Of a DNA stretch of 64,000 bases, positions 34,528-44,122 are shown one piece after another. The translations under genes and the position numbers were made by a program. The stretch is from Betaproteobacteria bacterium (GTDB lineage: Bacteria > Bdellovibrionota_B > Oligoflexia > Silvanigrellales > Silvanigrellaceae). The first letter of the stretch is position 1, and each line of letters begins with the position of its first letter. The stretch lies in the NCBI GenBank assembly GCA_016868315.1, contig VGHE01000001.1, positions 372,001 to 436,000 on the forward strand, written 5' to 3'. The notes beneath the pieces were generated by a model. That model saw only the letters and a list, made by a program, of their open reading frames with translations. It was not told the origin of the DNA and made no database searches.

Positions 34528-35739
34528 ATGGATGCAATGCTTCCCAGCCGTCTTGGTAAACTTCGTATCATCTGCTCGTTGCCGCTTTTCTCTGATGCCA
34601 TCTGCCTCAAAAAACAGTCGGCTGCAGAGCATGGGTTCACTCAGGTGTTGCTCTCTATTGCGCTTGCGCCCCATCTCGGCCTCTCGAAGGATGCCGAATG
34701 TGAACTCATTGAGCTTGCTATTTTTGCAGAACTTCCTAAAGCGCTACTTGGTGATCCTAGCTTCTATTTGCGCCAACGCCACCCAGAAGCTTCGGCCATG
34801 TATAAAGACGTGCGTGGGCGCCTTTACAAGGAAACCGAGGAAAGCTTCCGCATGAAGACGTCCCGCTCACCTGAACTCTATGGGCTTCATCGCCTCGTAG
34901 ATGCCTTTGCAGCCATGCTTTTCATCGAGAAGGAATGCTTGCTTGGCAATTCGTATTTCCAGGCCGAGCGCTACCGCACCCACTACCACCAAATGCGTCG
35001 AAAGGTGTTGGCTGGAGAAAACCTGTCATCGGTTCATCCGGTGGTTAAGGCGGAATTGGGCGAAGGAAAAGAGGTTGTCCCCGCTCAGCGAACCGGTTCA
35101 GACATCGACTGGTGCAAAGCTATCGATTTTCTCGATGCTCTCTTCGATGACGCGACACGTGCGCGGCTTGAAGGTGGAATTGGCGAATACTCGGCCACGT
35201 TCGTAGGAATGATGGAAAAGCTCAAGGAGCACTATCGCTATAAGGGATGGAGTTATCTCTTTCCAGAGAGCGTTGGAGAGCACACTTACCAAGTGGTTTT
35301 CTTGGCTCGGATCCTTGCATCTGCGTTAGGTTTGCGACCCCAAGAGCGAATCGAGCTTTACCGTCTTGCGGCGATGCACGATCTCGCTGAGGCTTATGCG
35401 AGCGACGTTGTGTATCCGGTCAAGGTGCGTGAAAAAGACCTGGGCAAAATGCACGCCGAACTTGAAGAGAAAGTGATTGAGGATATCTGTTCGCGTCTCG
35501 GTATGACCCTCTCGAATGAGGCTTTTCTGGGAACAATTGTTGAAATATGTGACCGCTTTTCGGCGCAGCTTTATTTTGACCGCGAGCGCAGGGGTGGAAA
35601 CACTCACTTTGATGTTCCGAATACCTCGATGGATCGTACGCGTGAGAAATACAAGACCCGGCATCCCGAGGTATTCCTTGTTCTCGATGAGCTTTGGGAT
35701 GAATTCCAAGGCTGTTTTGCTCCCCCCGGGAAACGCTGA
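34528..35739 (+). CDS. Tandem HD-domain protein (YfbR-like), first copy degenerate
   Basis: 403 aa. The C-terminal half carries a YfbR-like HD phosphohydrolase domain: SVGEHTYQVVFLARILASAL, then LAAMHDLAEAYASDVVYPVK with the HD pair, and EICDRFSAQLYFD. The N-terminal half repeats the same pattern without gaps: SAAEHGFTQVLLSIALAPHL then LAIFAELPKALLGD. The first metal histidine is kept but HD has become AE, so that copy is probably inactive. YfbR hydrolyses deoxynucleoside monophosphates; the substrate here is unknown. It starts 13 bp after the carbonic-anhydrase-like gene. Confidence 0.8.
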   Translation: MDAMLPSRLGKLRIICSLPLFSDAICLKKQSAAEHGFTQVLLSIALAPHLGLSKDAECELIELAIFAELPKALLGDPSFYLRQRHPEASAMYKDVRGRLYKETEESFRMKTSRSPELYGLHRLVDAFAAMLFIEKECLLGNSYFQAERYRTHYHQMRRKVLAGENLSSVHPVVKAELGEGKEVVPAQRTGSDIDWCKAIDFLDALFDDATRARLEGGIGEYSATFVGMMEKLKEHYRYKGWSYLFPESVGEHTYQVVFLARILASALGLRPQERIELYRLAAMHDLAEAYASDVVYPVKVREKDLGKMHAELEEKVIEDICSRLGMTLSNEAFLGTIVEICDRFSAQLYFDRERRGGNTHFDVPNTSMDRTREKYKTRHPEVFLVLDELWDEFQGCFAPPGKR

Positions 35740-35851
35740 GCGGTGCTTTGAGAATCTGAAGATGCCTCTTTGGGGCTGAAAATAAGCACTGTTTGGGGCT
35801 CACTTGCAATTTGTGAACCCGGTGGCTATAAGCCAGGTTCAACCTTCCGAT

Positions 35852-35926
35852 GGTGCTGTGGCGGAGCGGCTACGCAAACGATTGCAAATCGTTTTCACAG
35901 GGGTTCGAATCCCCTCGGCACCTCCA
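35852..35926 (+). tRNA. tRNA-Cys (anticodon GCA)
   Basis: Cloverleaf: acceptor GGTGCTG/CGGCACC, D stem GCG/CGC, anticodon stem AACGA/TCGTT with loop TTGCAAA (anticodon GCA), T arm AGGGG TTCGAAT CCCCT, discriminator T and an encoded CCA at 35924-35926. Lies 112 bp after the HD-domain gene. Confidence 0.97.
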
Positions 35927-36045
35927 AAAAGTCTGCCCCCATGCTCTATCTCGCGCCCTATCTTTGTCTCTCGCTTGACCCAATAATGCAGGTTCTTTAG
36001 TTTTTCATGAGATTCTTATTTCAGGGCACTGCTCACGGAGTTTCT

Positions 36046-36633
36046 ATGAAAATCCATTTCGGTTTTGCGGCGTTTTTTCTTGTTCTGGGATGCAGCAGCA
36101 AAAGCTCGAGCTCAGATGGTGGCTCTTCTAGTGTTCTTGCAGGCACGTGGTCGACCCCTTGCACGCCTGAAGGTGATTTGGCCTCAAAGACGGTGATCGT
36201 CATCTTGGGTAGCTCCTACAAAGAAACAAAGACGGATTATTCAGCCTCCAATTGTGCGGCGGGCTCGGAGGATTCTGCTTTGCGCACCGAAGCCAGCCTG
36301 AGTATCGGCAGCGCAGCATCTGCTCCTGAGGGAGCAACCAAACTTGACCTCACGGGTCTGCGTTTTTTTATGACGCCCAAATCAGATTCAGCCGTGTCTC
36401 GCTACAATACGGAAGCCAACTATGGTTTTACCGATTGGGTTAAGAATAGAGAGCGAGAAATCACCGACGTTGTAGTTGACGACGCCTCAGGAGCTCAAAG
36501 AAAGATTTATACCATTTTCAAAATCACCGGGAACACTGTCTGTTTTGGAGCCAGCGATGGCGAGTCCGATGGCAGCGCTGATGCCAAACGAAAGAGTCTT
36601 CTTGAGACAGGTAATGGCTGTTTGACCCGCTGA
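36046..36633 (+). CDS. Small lipoprotein, possibly lipocalin-like
   Basis: 195 aa from the ATG at 36046 with CGGAG 5 nt before it. Signal peptide ends in lipobox LVLGCSS (Cys16), followed by a Ser-rich linker. The core begins LAGTWSTPCTPEGD, a Gly-x-Trp start seen in lipocalin-like or similar beta-barrel lipoproteins, with later cysteines in SNCAAGSED, TVCFGASD and GNGCLTR that could form disulfides. Convergent with the MatC-like gene. No firm family. Confidence 0.6.
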   Translation: MKIHFGFAAFFLVLGCSSKSSSSDGGSSSVLAGTWSTPCTPEGDLASKTVIVILGSSYKETKTDYSASNCAAGSEDSALRTEASLSIGSAASAPEGATKLDLTGLRFFMTPKSDSAVSRYNTEANYGFTDWVKNREREITDVVVDDASGAQRKIYTIFKITGNTVCFGASDGESDGSADAKRKSLLETGNGCLTR

Positions 36634-36653
36634 GTGTGCGGCAGCTGCGCGAT

Positions 36654-37998
36654 TCAGAAAAGAATTTCCAGCACAAAAGCCCACGCAGCGGCTACAGGGA
36701 TCATGCAAAAACTGTAAATAAGCAGAGCTCGGTAAGCACGGCTCTGCTCCTCTGCTTGCTTTATTTGCGCAAGACACAGCGCGCCTAGGGTGGAGAGCGG
36801 ACTTGCGTCGACCAGATGTGAACCCACGGCAACCGAAATGATGAGCGTTTGAGTTAGACTTGCTTCGAGTGTTTTCGCCACGGCCTCAACAATCGGCATG
36901 AAAACCGGCAGAGCCACTCCCACCGAACTTGAAAAAGCAGACAGGAGTGCTGCGGCAGAGGCAAAGGCGGCCGGCAGCAGAGGTTCCGCGATGTTCTTCT
37001 GCACCAAAGCAGAAACAGTCTCAGGAAGTCCAAGGCGGCTGAGCAGTTCTATGTAGGTGCTCATTCCACACACGAGCAGGAGCGTTGCCCAGGGAATGCT
37101 CTTAAGACTCCTTTCGAGGGAGCCAAGCCCAAGCATGAGAAGTACACCGCTTCCTAACCAGCCCATGAATCCAACGTCTCCGAAGCGTTTGAAAATCCTA
37201 AGCAGTTCAGGCGGAACGCTGTCCTTCAACGCCGGCAGATTTGAGAGGCATCCAAGCACAAACACACCTGCAAAGACTATGGTGAGTTGTGCAATTGTTT
37301 TTTGTTGCTTTGTGAGCGGCTCTGGTTTGTGCTTTGCGTGTGTATCGAAGTGAGATGGATTGGGGTGCATGCTGTGGAGCCATTTTTTCCCGCCCATAAA
37401 AAGGAAACTCACAACCGCGGTCGCTGAAATGCAAACAAAAACACTCCAGAAAATCCACCATCGGAGAGTCGCAGGATCGAGTGCTGCAGAAAGCGTTGGG
37501 CTTCGTTGAACGAAATCGTTTGTATAAATTCCTGGTAGGGTGAGCGGAGAAAAGGATGCGGCATTGGCAGCACCGACAATCAATGCGGTCATGAGAAAAG
37601 CTGAAATCTGCAGTTCGCGTGCCAGTGGAATGGCTAGTGGAGCTATCAGCGCAATGGCTGCGATATTCCCAAGCCCTGCGGCCGTCACGCTGGCCACCAA
37701 TGCGAAAAGAACGAGAGGTAACATTCTCGGGAGTGGTCGCATGAGAACGAGAATGCGCTGCAAAAGCGCATCTATGATGCCTGCTAGAGTTTAGCAGTGC
37801 AAAGAAAAACGTGACGCCCCACAGGGTCAAAAACAATGATGTTGGAAAGAGCTGAGCCACAGTTGCGCTGCTGCTCTCGGGGAGCAGAGGGGCGATAAGA
37901 AACACCAGCGCAAGCGCTGGCAGCCCGGGGTTCATGCTCGGTTTAACAATCGACAGAAGTAAGATGGCAGCAAAGAGCAGCGACAGCACCAAGAGCAT
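36654..37998 (-). pseudogene. MatC/SLC13-like anion permease, frameshifted
   Basis: Read on the minus strand, the N-terminal part (from ATG 37998; MLLVLSLLFAAILLLSIVKP, then SLFLTLWGVTFFFALLNSS) and the C-terminal part (ILVLMRPLPRMLPLVLF onwards to 36654) are in different frames. The join lies at 37779-37785 (AGCAGGC on the coding strand): removing one A restores LNSSGIIDALLQRILVL and gives one ~447 aa membrane protein. The N-terminal segment resembles the MatC dicarboxylate-carrier N-terminus. Either a real inactivating frameshift or a sequencing error. It follows purT by 3 bp. Confidence 0.75.
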
Positions 37999-38001
37999 TT
38001 T

Positions 38002-39186
38002 TTACTCGGCAATTTCGATTTGTTTTGCTGCGGCAAGAGCGGTGTTTAGAGCCTCAGAAACTGTTTGCGCCGTAGCCAAGACAACCCCCATACGGCGTCC
38101 TGTGCTGGCATGTGGCTTTCCGAAAATCCGCACGTCCACCTGCGGAAGGCTCAATGCACGTTCGAGGCCGCGGTATTTTGGAAGTGCAATTTCCTTTGAT
38201 GCCTTGAGAGCGACGCTCGCGCCTGGGCTCAGCAGTTTTATTTGCTTCAACGGTAGACCAAGAATCGCACGAGCGTGCAGTGCAAATTCACTCAACGCTT
38301 GTGTTCCGAGAGTCACCATACCGGTGTCATGCGGACGGGGACTCACTTCACTGAAAAGGACACGCCCATCTTTGAGCAAGAACAACTCGACTCCAAACAA
38401 ACCGAGTCCGCCCAGCGCTTCTGTGATGCGAGCACCAATGCGTTGAGCATCATGGATTTGTGCTGCGCTCATGGCGTGAGGTTGCCAGCTTTCAACGTAG
38501 TCGCCGTCGACTTGTCTGTGACCTATGGGTGCACAGAAGTGGGTACCATCGACAGCGCGCACTGTGAGAAGTGTAATTTCACTTTCGAAGGGAATGAACT
38601 CCTCGACAATGACACGCCCTGCACCTGCACGCCCACCGGATTGCGCATACTGCCAGGCATCTTCAATGGCAGATTCCGAGCGCACAACGCTTTGTCCTTT
38701 GCCACTGGAACTCATGATGGGCTTAACGACGCACGGAAAGCCGAGCTGTCTGCATGCGTCGGCAAATTGCGCAGGTGTGTCTGCAAAAATGTAACGCGCC
38801 GTGGGGAGGCCGAGATCTTCCGCGGCGAGCCTGCGGATTCCTTCTCTGTCCATGGTGAGACGTGTGGCGCGCGCTGTGGGAACGACCGCCCAGCCTTCGT
38901 CTTCGAGCCGTTGAAGTTCAGGAGTGCAGATGGCCTCCACTTCCGGAATGATGAGATGCGGTTTGGTTTCGAGAACCGCTCGACGCAACTCGCCCGCATT
39001 GAGCATGTCGAAGACGCGCGCATGGTGTGCAACCTGCATGGCTGGCGCATGCGAGTAGCGATCACATGCCGTGACTTCAACACCCAGCCGGCTGAGCTCG
39101 ATGACGAGTTCTTTGCCCAACTCTCCACTGCCAAGGAGCAGGGCTCGCTTGGCAGTTTCGGTGTAGGGAGTTCCGATTTCAACCAT
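38002..39186 (-). CDS. purT: Formate-dependent phosphoribosylglycinamide formyltransferase
   Basis: 394 aa ATP-grasp enzyme that makes FGAR from GAR, formate and ATP in purine synthesis. Conserved: [93 protein letters not shown] and [21 protein letters not shown]. Start at ATG 39186 with AGGGAG just upstream. Same strand as the permease gene and likely co-transcribed with it. Confidence 0.96.
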   Translation of the reverse strand: MVEIGTPYTETAKRALLLGSGELGKELVIELSRLGVEVTACDRYSHAPAMQVAHHARVFDMLNAGELRRAVLETKPHLIIPEVEAICTPELQRLEDEGWAVVPTARATRLTMDREGIRRLAAEDLGLPTARYIFADTPAQFADACRQLGFPCVVKPIMSSSGKGQSVVRSESAIEDAWQYAQSGGRAGAGRVIVEEFIPFESEITLLTVRAVDGTHFCAPIGHRQVDGDYVESWQPHAMSAAQIHDAQRIGARITEALGGLGLFGVELFLLKDGRVLFSEVSPRPHDTGMVTLGTQALSEFALHARAILGLPLKQIKLLSPGASVALKASKEIALPKYRGLERALSLPQVDVRIFGKPHASTGRRMGVVLATAQTVSEALNTALAAAKQIEIAE

Positions 39187-39214
39187 CACTCTCTCCCTTT
39201 GGCATCAGCTTTTG

Positions 39215-40009
39215 TTAGTTTTTAGCCGAGAACAGCTGCAACCGTGACTTACCGTTGCACTGACGAGAGTTGGGGAACTCAACAACAAGCGAGCCACCCT
39301 GCGCAATCAGTTTGACGTTTTCGATGGTCTCAGCCGCGGCTGGTTTTACGTTGCACGGAGTCAAACCACCTGCGTCGTCGTAGTTCGCAGCAGGACGGCC
39401 AATACGCACGCCACTTGTCGATTTAGCAATGGGTGATTTGCGCATAAGTGTGCACATCATTGAATCGTTGTTGCCGGGGTCAACCTCAACTTTGAACCAG
39501 GTGAACTCTTCGATGGAAGTTTCAGTGATCACCATCTGGTGGTTGAAGTTTCCATTGATGAGCATTTGGAACATTTGCTGCATCTCAGGCGATTGAGTTC
39601 CGTCTTCGCAGAAGTCAGAGCTCAATTCCCAACGGCCATTGACGTTGCCAACGATGGCTGGTGTGCGGGTGTTGCTGCCGTTGTTCATCCCTGGTTGGTT
39701 GGGGTTTGTTGGAAAGTTTGGAGTGTTGGGTGCGCCAGGAACATTCGGAGCGGTTGGAGCGTTGCCAAGGTTGCCACCCTGTGCTGGCTCACAGCCGGCA
39801 GCGTTCGCCGTATCAGCGTCCATGCCCGGAGTTGTGGGCATGGGGTTGGTTGTCGGTGCAGGAGCTGTCCCTGGCACCCGGATTCCCTGCAGATTGCCGT
39901 TGTTTGCAGGTGTGCATTGGGGATTTTCGGATTTACCGGAACTCGATGAGCCACACGAAGCCACAACAAAAAGCCCAGCCAAAGCAACAGGTACGAGAAT
40001 ACGAGCCAT
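39215..40009 (-). CDS. Lipoprotein with Pro/Asn/Gly-rich linker
   Basis: 264 aa. Lipobox VVASC (Cys19), then a low-complexity Pro/Asn/Thr/Gly linker to residue ~118. The folded part begins NVNGRWELSSDFCEDG, another Gly-x-Trp start similar to the lipoprotein at 36046, and contains four cysteines. The final segment GKSRLQLFSAKN is beta-like. Function unknown; likely a surface-exposed, linker-attached domain. Confidence 0.62.
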   Translation of the reverse strand: MARILVPVALAGLFVVASCGSSSSGKSENPQCTPANNGNLQGIRVPGTAPAPTTNPMPTTPGMDADTANAAGCEPAQGGNLGNAPTAPNVPGAPNTPNFPTNPNQPGMNNGSNTRTPAIVGNVNGRWELSSDFCEDGTQSPEMQQMFQMLINGNFNHQMVITETSIEEFTWFKVEVDPGNNDSMMCTLMRKSPIAKSTSGVRIGRPAANYDDAGGLTPCNVKPAAAETIENVKLIAQGGSLVVEFPNSRQCNGKSRLQLFSAKN

Positions 40010-40108
40010 GATTCACTCCCAACATTGAATTGTGGCTCGGGATTAGCAGATTTTCAGGTTCCTCGCCAGGCTTTTGTTCACTGTCAGCCGGGCATAGAAA
40101 CACACAAA

Positions 40109-41218
40109 TCAGTAAGGAAGGTCAATCGATCGGCTTCCTTGGGCAATTTGCTTTTTGGATGCATCAAAGCCCTTGATGACGAAAATTCGTTGTCCGCCGG
40201 TTGTTATGGCTTGTTTGCTTTGAAGTGTGTTGCCCGCACCCGAGAACAGGGGCTGCTGCAGCCGGTCAATAAAGACCTCGATCTTCGAGGCTCCCTTAAC
40301 CTTGACATCAAAATTGTAAGTCTTATCCGCAACCCGGTTTGCTTTGAATGAAATCTCACCGAACTCGTTGCGTGGAACATTGCCGAATTTGCTGAGCGCT
40401 GCAGGGTATTTGTCGAGATGAACAAACTTGAACCCCTCACGTTTCATTTGGGCAATGATGCCAGGATATTTTCCATCACCGAGCAACATTGTGCGCGTTT
40501 TCTCATGAATGTCGTGGGCGAGAATTATAAGTCCATGTGAGCGACCTTTACGTCGGATTTGCCCCATGTAGTAGTCACCGCACTTTTCGGCAGACTCTTT
40601 CAGACATACGGGCTCAACATCACCGCTGACATCCCAGAAAAAGGGGCCGATGTATTTGCTCAGATCCTTATTTATTTCATTCAGGCTCTTGACCTCTTCA
40701 GGCACATCGCGTCGGAAGAAGTTCCCACCCGGAGCGCGGAAAAAGAACGGTTTGTTGGCCTGAGTTACATAGCCGCGTATCAGTGCGTCGGTTTTTGTGA
40801 TTTCCATGTTTGCATATTCAGTTCCGTCGCAGGCAATGCACGCTATTTCGCTGTTTTTGCGTTTGTGATCCCATGAATGGTTGGCGATGATAGTCGCAGG
40901 CTTACCCGCCATTGCACCTGTAGTGAATTTGAGCTCGGCGATTTCCCTCGTGACCTGCGGGTGGCTTTGGATATTCACTCCAATCATGAAATAGGAAACT
41001 GGAATCTCAAGGTCACGCAGTTTCTTTGCCAGCGGCAGGGATTCCGGTGCTGGTCCATCGTCGAGGGTCAGAGCCACTTCCATCGGCTGAAGGCCAATCT
41101 GTGACCCAGAGGTTAGTGAGTCCTCAAAGGCGAGAGCTTGCTCGTCCGAGTTAGGCGTCGGCTGTTTACAGGCCAACAGGAGCGGAACAAGACAAACTGA
41201 TGGAAGAATGAGTTTCAT
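40109..41218 (-). CDS. Polysaccharide deacetylase (NodB-like) lipoprotein
   Basis: 369 aa. Lipobox LLLAC (Cys16). The NodB homology domain has all five motifs: LTLDDGP, the zinc site NHSWDHK, RAPGGNFF, WDVSGDVEP and LILAHDIH. Residues ~280-369 are beta-rich, with ASKIEVFIDRLQQPLF. Family members remove acetyl groups from peptidoglycan, chitin or other N-acetylated sugars. Envelope-anchored; the substrate is not deducible from the sequence. A strong inverted repeat lies just upstream of the start codon. Confidence 0.88.
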   Translation of the reverse strand: MKLILPSVCLVPLLLACKQPTPNSDEQALAFEDSLTSGSQIGLQPMEVALTLDDGPAPESLPLAKKLRDLEIPVSYFMIGVNIQSHPQVTREIAELKFTTGAMAGKPATIIANHSWDHKRKNSEIACIACDGTEYANMEITKTDALIRGYVTQANKPFFFRAPGGNFFRRDVPEEVKSLNEINKDLSKYIGPFFWDVSGDVEPVCLKESAEKCGDYYMGQIRRKGRSHGLIILAHDIHEKTRTMLLGDGKYPGIIAQMKREGFKFVHLDKYPAALSKFGNVPRNEFGEISFKANRVADKTYNFDVKVKGASKIEVFIDRLQQPLFSGAGNTLQSKQAITTGGQRIFVIKGFDASKKQIAQGSRSIDLPY

Positions 41219-41222
41219 AAGG

Positions 41223-41258
41223 AAAACCCCCGATGGATTTCCAGTTCCATGGGGGTTT
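41223..41258 (-). terminator. Hairpin between the cytochrome-like gene and the polysaccharide deacetylase gene
   Basis: ACCCCC-g-ATGGA (41226-41237) pairs with TCCAT-GGGGGT (41246-41256), one bulged base, 8-nt loop, with TTTT after the stem on the minus strand. It lies 60-95 bp past the cytochrome-like stop and only 5 bp before the deacetylase ATG at 41218, so it may also affect expression of that gene. Confidence 0.7.
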
Positions 41259-41317
41259 CGGAGTTCTGCATCAGCAGTGGACTGCAGAGTTTGCCGCGCG
41301 GCAAATGGTATCTGACC

Positions 41318-42616
41318 TTATTTGAGTTTCTCTTGCTCCAGCCATTCTAAATCACGCAGCACATCGAAGTGAACGCGAGGGCTCACGCTGACGGTGCGAT
41401 CTTCAAGGTAGCTCAAGTTGTGGAAATCAAAGCGCAGCGAATTGAATTTGTGGCACGAACCGCATGTGGTGTTCGGCACAAGACCCAGAGCGCGATCGTT
41501 GATGATTTCGCTTTTGCTGGAAAGTTCCTGCGGTGACAGCAGTACACGTTTTTTGAGTTCGTCTGCGTCCGCTGCGGGCAAAGTTTCAAGCGCAGTGTGA
41601 AGGTCTGGGTCATCCCGCATTTGTGATGCCTTTGGGTTTTTACCCATATTAATAAGCTCTCGCCCATCAATAGCCGACTGCACGGTGATGTCTACCTGAA
41701 CCATCTTTCCATTCTCGCGGAGGTACTTCAGGAAAACCCATTCATCCGATTGGGGTGGTTCGCGGCCTTCCGGCAAAGAAAAGCTGGTCATTTCTTTGAG
41801 CGCAGCACGCGATGTGGTTTCGGAAATGAAAATTTTGAGACGAGCAACGAATTCTTTTGCCTCTTGCGGCTCATTGAATTCCGGACGTTCGGTGATTTTT
41901 TCATACTGTCTTGAATCGATGTTTTTAGACCTCAGCGATAAGGTCTTTTCCATCAAAGCGCGGGCAACAAGATTACGCGCAGTGATAAACTCTGAGAGCT
42001 CTTCTGCTGCGAGAAGCTTGCTTGCCTGTGTTGGATTGCGCTCGAGCGCAGAGCGCACCTTATTTAGAAGTTGTTGCGCACGGATGCCGCTTTCGCCCTG
42101 GAGAGCAACTTTGGCGTGGACGTCGTAGAGGGCATGAATGGCGCGGTCATCGGCAAACCAGCTGAGAATGGCTGCATACCTGCGAAAATCTTTAATGATG
42201 GGTTGCCAAACCAGGCGAACTTCTGGCCAGCAGAGCACGTTTGCTTCCGTGCCTGGGATGACGCCAAGCGGTGCACAGGGAACAACTCGTGCGCTCACGA
42301 GTGTCCAGTCCTCGTAGGAGTTTTCGGTCGAGACAGCATCACCCACAGAGCTATTCTTGTAGGCCTCTTCAACCTGCCGGAGCAGGTCTGCGGGCAAGAA
42401 TGCTTCTCGCGACGGAACCGCAAGGTCTGACGCCGCAATGCGGAGGTTTTTCTGGGCTGGTAGAATGATGGCCAGGTCGGCGTTTTGGAGATTCTGCAAA
42501 GCCGCCGAGGCCACCGGTGCTAACGCAACACCTAAGCAGCTGACAACGGGGAAAATACTTTGCAAGCGAGTCGCAAGTGACGTGAGCGAGGGGAGCAGCA
42601 ACGAGCGAACCTTCAT
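41318..42616 (-). CDS. Exported protein with a single c-type heme motif
   Basis: 432 aa. Signal peptide ends near VASAAL. Most of the protein is helical with no recognised family. Near the C-terminus, NTTCGSCHKFN contains one CXXCH motif (Cys385-His389), the covalent heme c site. Location is therefore periplasmic. Role unknown; it may be an electron carrier or sensor. The hairpin downstream separates it from the polysaccharide deacetylase. Confidence 0.65.
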   Translation of the reverse strand: MKVRSLLLPSLTSLATRLQSIFPVVSCLGVALAPVASAALQNLQNADLAIILPAQKNLRIAASDLAVPSREAFLPADLLRQVEEAYKNSSVGDAVSTENSYEDWTLVSARVVPCAPLGVIPGTEANVLCWPEVRLVWQPIIKDFRRYAAILSWFADDRAIHALYDVHAKVALQGESGIRAQQLLNKVRSALERNPTQASKLLAAEELSEFITARNLVARALMEKTLSLRSKNIDSRQYEKITERPEFNEPQEAKEFVARLKIFISETTSRAALKEMTSFSLPEGREPPQSDEWVFLKYLRENGKMVQVDITVQSAIDGRELINMGKNPKASQMRDDPDLHTALETLPAADADELKKRVLLSPQELSSKSEIINDRALGLVPNTTCGSCHKFNSLRFDFHNLSYLEDRTVSVSPRVHFDVLRDLEWLEQEKLK

Positions 42617-42683
42617 GAGAACCTCACTTTCCAGTCGGAGAGTTAACGACTGATGAGGTGCTTTTCAAGGGAAATCTAGAGGG

Positions 42684-44114
42684 CTATTTTTTTTCAGATA
42701 GTTTGCGAAGATGTCTGGAGAAAAGGAACATTATGAGTCGGTGTGCCTGAGCTTGGCTAAATAGGTAAATAAGCCAAGGAAGTGCGGGCGAAAAGTCGAG
42801 AACTGCTGCAAGAACAAGGCGCTGCTTCGGAAAAACACGGAATTCAAGCCGCGACAGTGGCTTTGAATTTGCAGCGCGTAGAAGACCGCCAATGACAAGG
42901 AAGAGTGCGCGTCTTGCGTCGCTGCGAGATTCGATGAACTCCAGCTCCAGCAACGGAGAGCTCAAGCCTAAAAGCTTGAAGCGCAAGCGGGTGGCATCTG
43001 AAGAGAACTCGAGCCGAATGAGCGGTCTCATGATGCGGGGAAGCCACTGTGCATATTCTTTGGCAACATCGAGAGCGTCCCAGCCTGTAGGAAGGGGTAA
43101 GCGCTGAACCGAAACGACGTTATCGGTTTGTGCTGACACAACGAAAGGCACTGTTGTTTGGCCTGTGATCTCGAGGTGCATTTTGGGCATCTCGGCTTGA
43201 TGCAAAGCTTGAATCAGGGGAAGGGGGGCGCGCTCAAGCGGAAAAACAGTTGCAGTTCGGCCGGGCAGCATGTCGACGAGAAGGCTCTGAATGAGCGGAG
43301 CAACGAGCTCCTTGCTCTGGCTTGTTATAACGCTGACCCAAAGACGCGAAAGTCCCACACTGAACACCGGAATTTTGATGAAGTATCTGCGTAAATTCAT
43401 TTCATCGGCAGAGCGACGCATGAGCTCTAGGTAACTGACGTGCTCAGGCCCTTCAAGATCATAAGCGCCTGTGGGAATTTTCTCGGAACTGATGCAATCG
43501 ACCAGTGCATTGACCGTGTCGCGCAGCGCAATAGGTGAGCTTTTTTTGGCTGTCCAGGGCGGACACACCATCACTGGCAAGCGTTTGATGAGACGCATGA
43601 GGATGAGCGAGGATGAGCCCCCTGGACCAAGGATCAATCCTGCACGTAAAGCAACGCAGTCTGGTGTTCTGCTGCATAAAACATGTTCCACTTCGAGCCT
43701 GCTGCGCAGATGGCGGGAAATATATCCTTGCTCTGGCTGAATGCCTCCGAGATAAACGATGCGCTTTATCTCTGCGGTTGCGGCGGCGCGTGAAAAATTG
43801 TCGGCAATGATGAGATCGAGGTCGTCGTATTCGCCCTGGGTCAAGCGCGCACTGGGCATCATGCTGTGGACAAGAAAGAATGCGATGTCGGTTCCTGCCA
43901 ATGCTGCTTCCGTTTCTCTCAGCGAGAACAGGTTGCAGCAAACCCAATAAACTCCAGGATTGCGATGCTGTGGGGGTGAATGCGCTGCCAGCGCAGAACG
44001 TGTCAGGGCAATAATTTGGTGCGTGTGAGCCAACCTGCGGGCAAGATCGGTTCCCACGAAGCCAGATGCACCGGCAATCGCGATGCGCAGCGCTGCGGGA
44101 GAACTCTCAACCAT
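42684..44114 (-). CDS. SDR-type NAD(P)-binding protein (atypical, NmrA/YwnB-like)
   Basis: 476 aa. N-terminal Rossmann fold with IAIAGASGFVGTDLARRL (GxxGxxG), ALAGTDIAFFLVHSM and RIVYLGGIQPEQG, the style of atypical SDRs that bind NAD(P)H without the YxxxK motif. The C-terminal 180 residues are not recognised; in related proteins this part is a DUF2867-like domain, but a match is not obvious. Ends 9 bp after the start of the pseudo-trypsin gene's end, on the same strand. Confidence 0.78.
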   Translation of the reverse strand: MVESSPAALRIAIAGASGFVGTDLARRLAHTHQIIALTRSALAAHSPPQHRNPGVYWVCCNLFSLRETEAALAGTDIAFFLVHSMMPSARLTQGEYDDLDLIIADNFSRAAATAEIKRIVYLGGIQPEQGYISRHLRSRLEVEHVLCSRTPDCVALRAGLILGPGGSSSLILMRLIKRLPVMVCPPWTAKKSSPIALRDTVNALVDCISSEKIPTGAYDLEGPEHVSYLELMRRSADEMNLRRYFIKIPVFSVGLSRLWVSVITSQSKELVAPLIQSLLVDMLPGRTATVFPLERAPLPLIQALHQAEMPKMHLEITGQTTVPFVVSAQTDNVVSVQRLPLPTGWDALDVAKEYAQWLPRIMRPLIRLEFSSDATRLRFKLLGLSSPLLELEFIESRSDARRALFLVIGGLLRAANSKPLSRLEFRVFPKQRLVLAAVLDFSPALPWLIYLFSQAQAHRLIMFLFSRHLRKLSEKK

Positions 44115-44122
44115 AGGTCACA

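Noticed and set aside
37207-37998. 263-aa gene as an independent protein
   Set aside because: Only its first ~70 codons look like a permease; the remainder reads the wrong frame and is Cys/Ser/His-rich noise.
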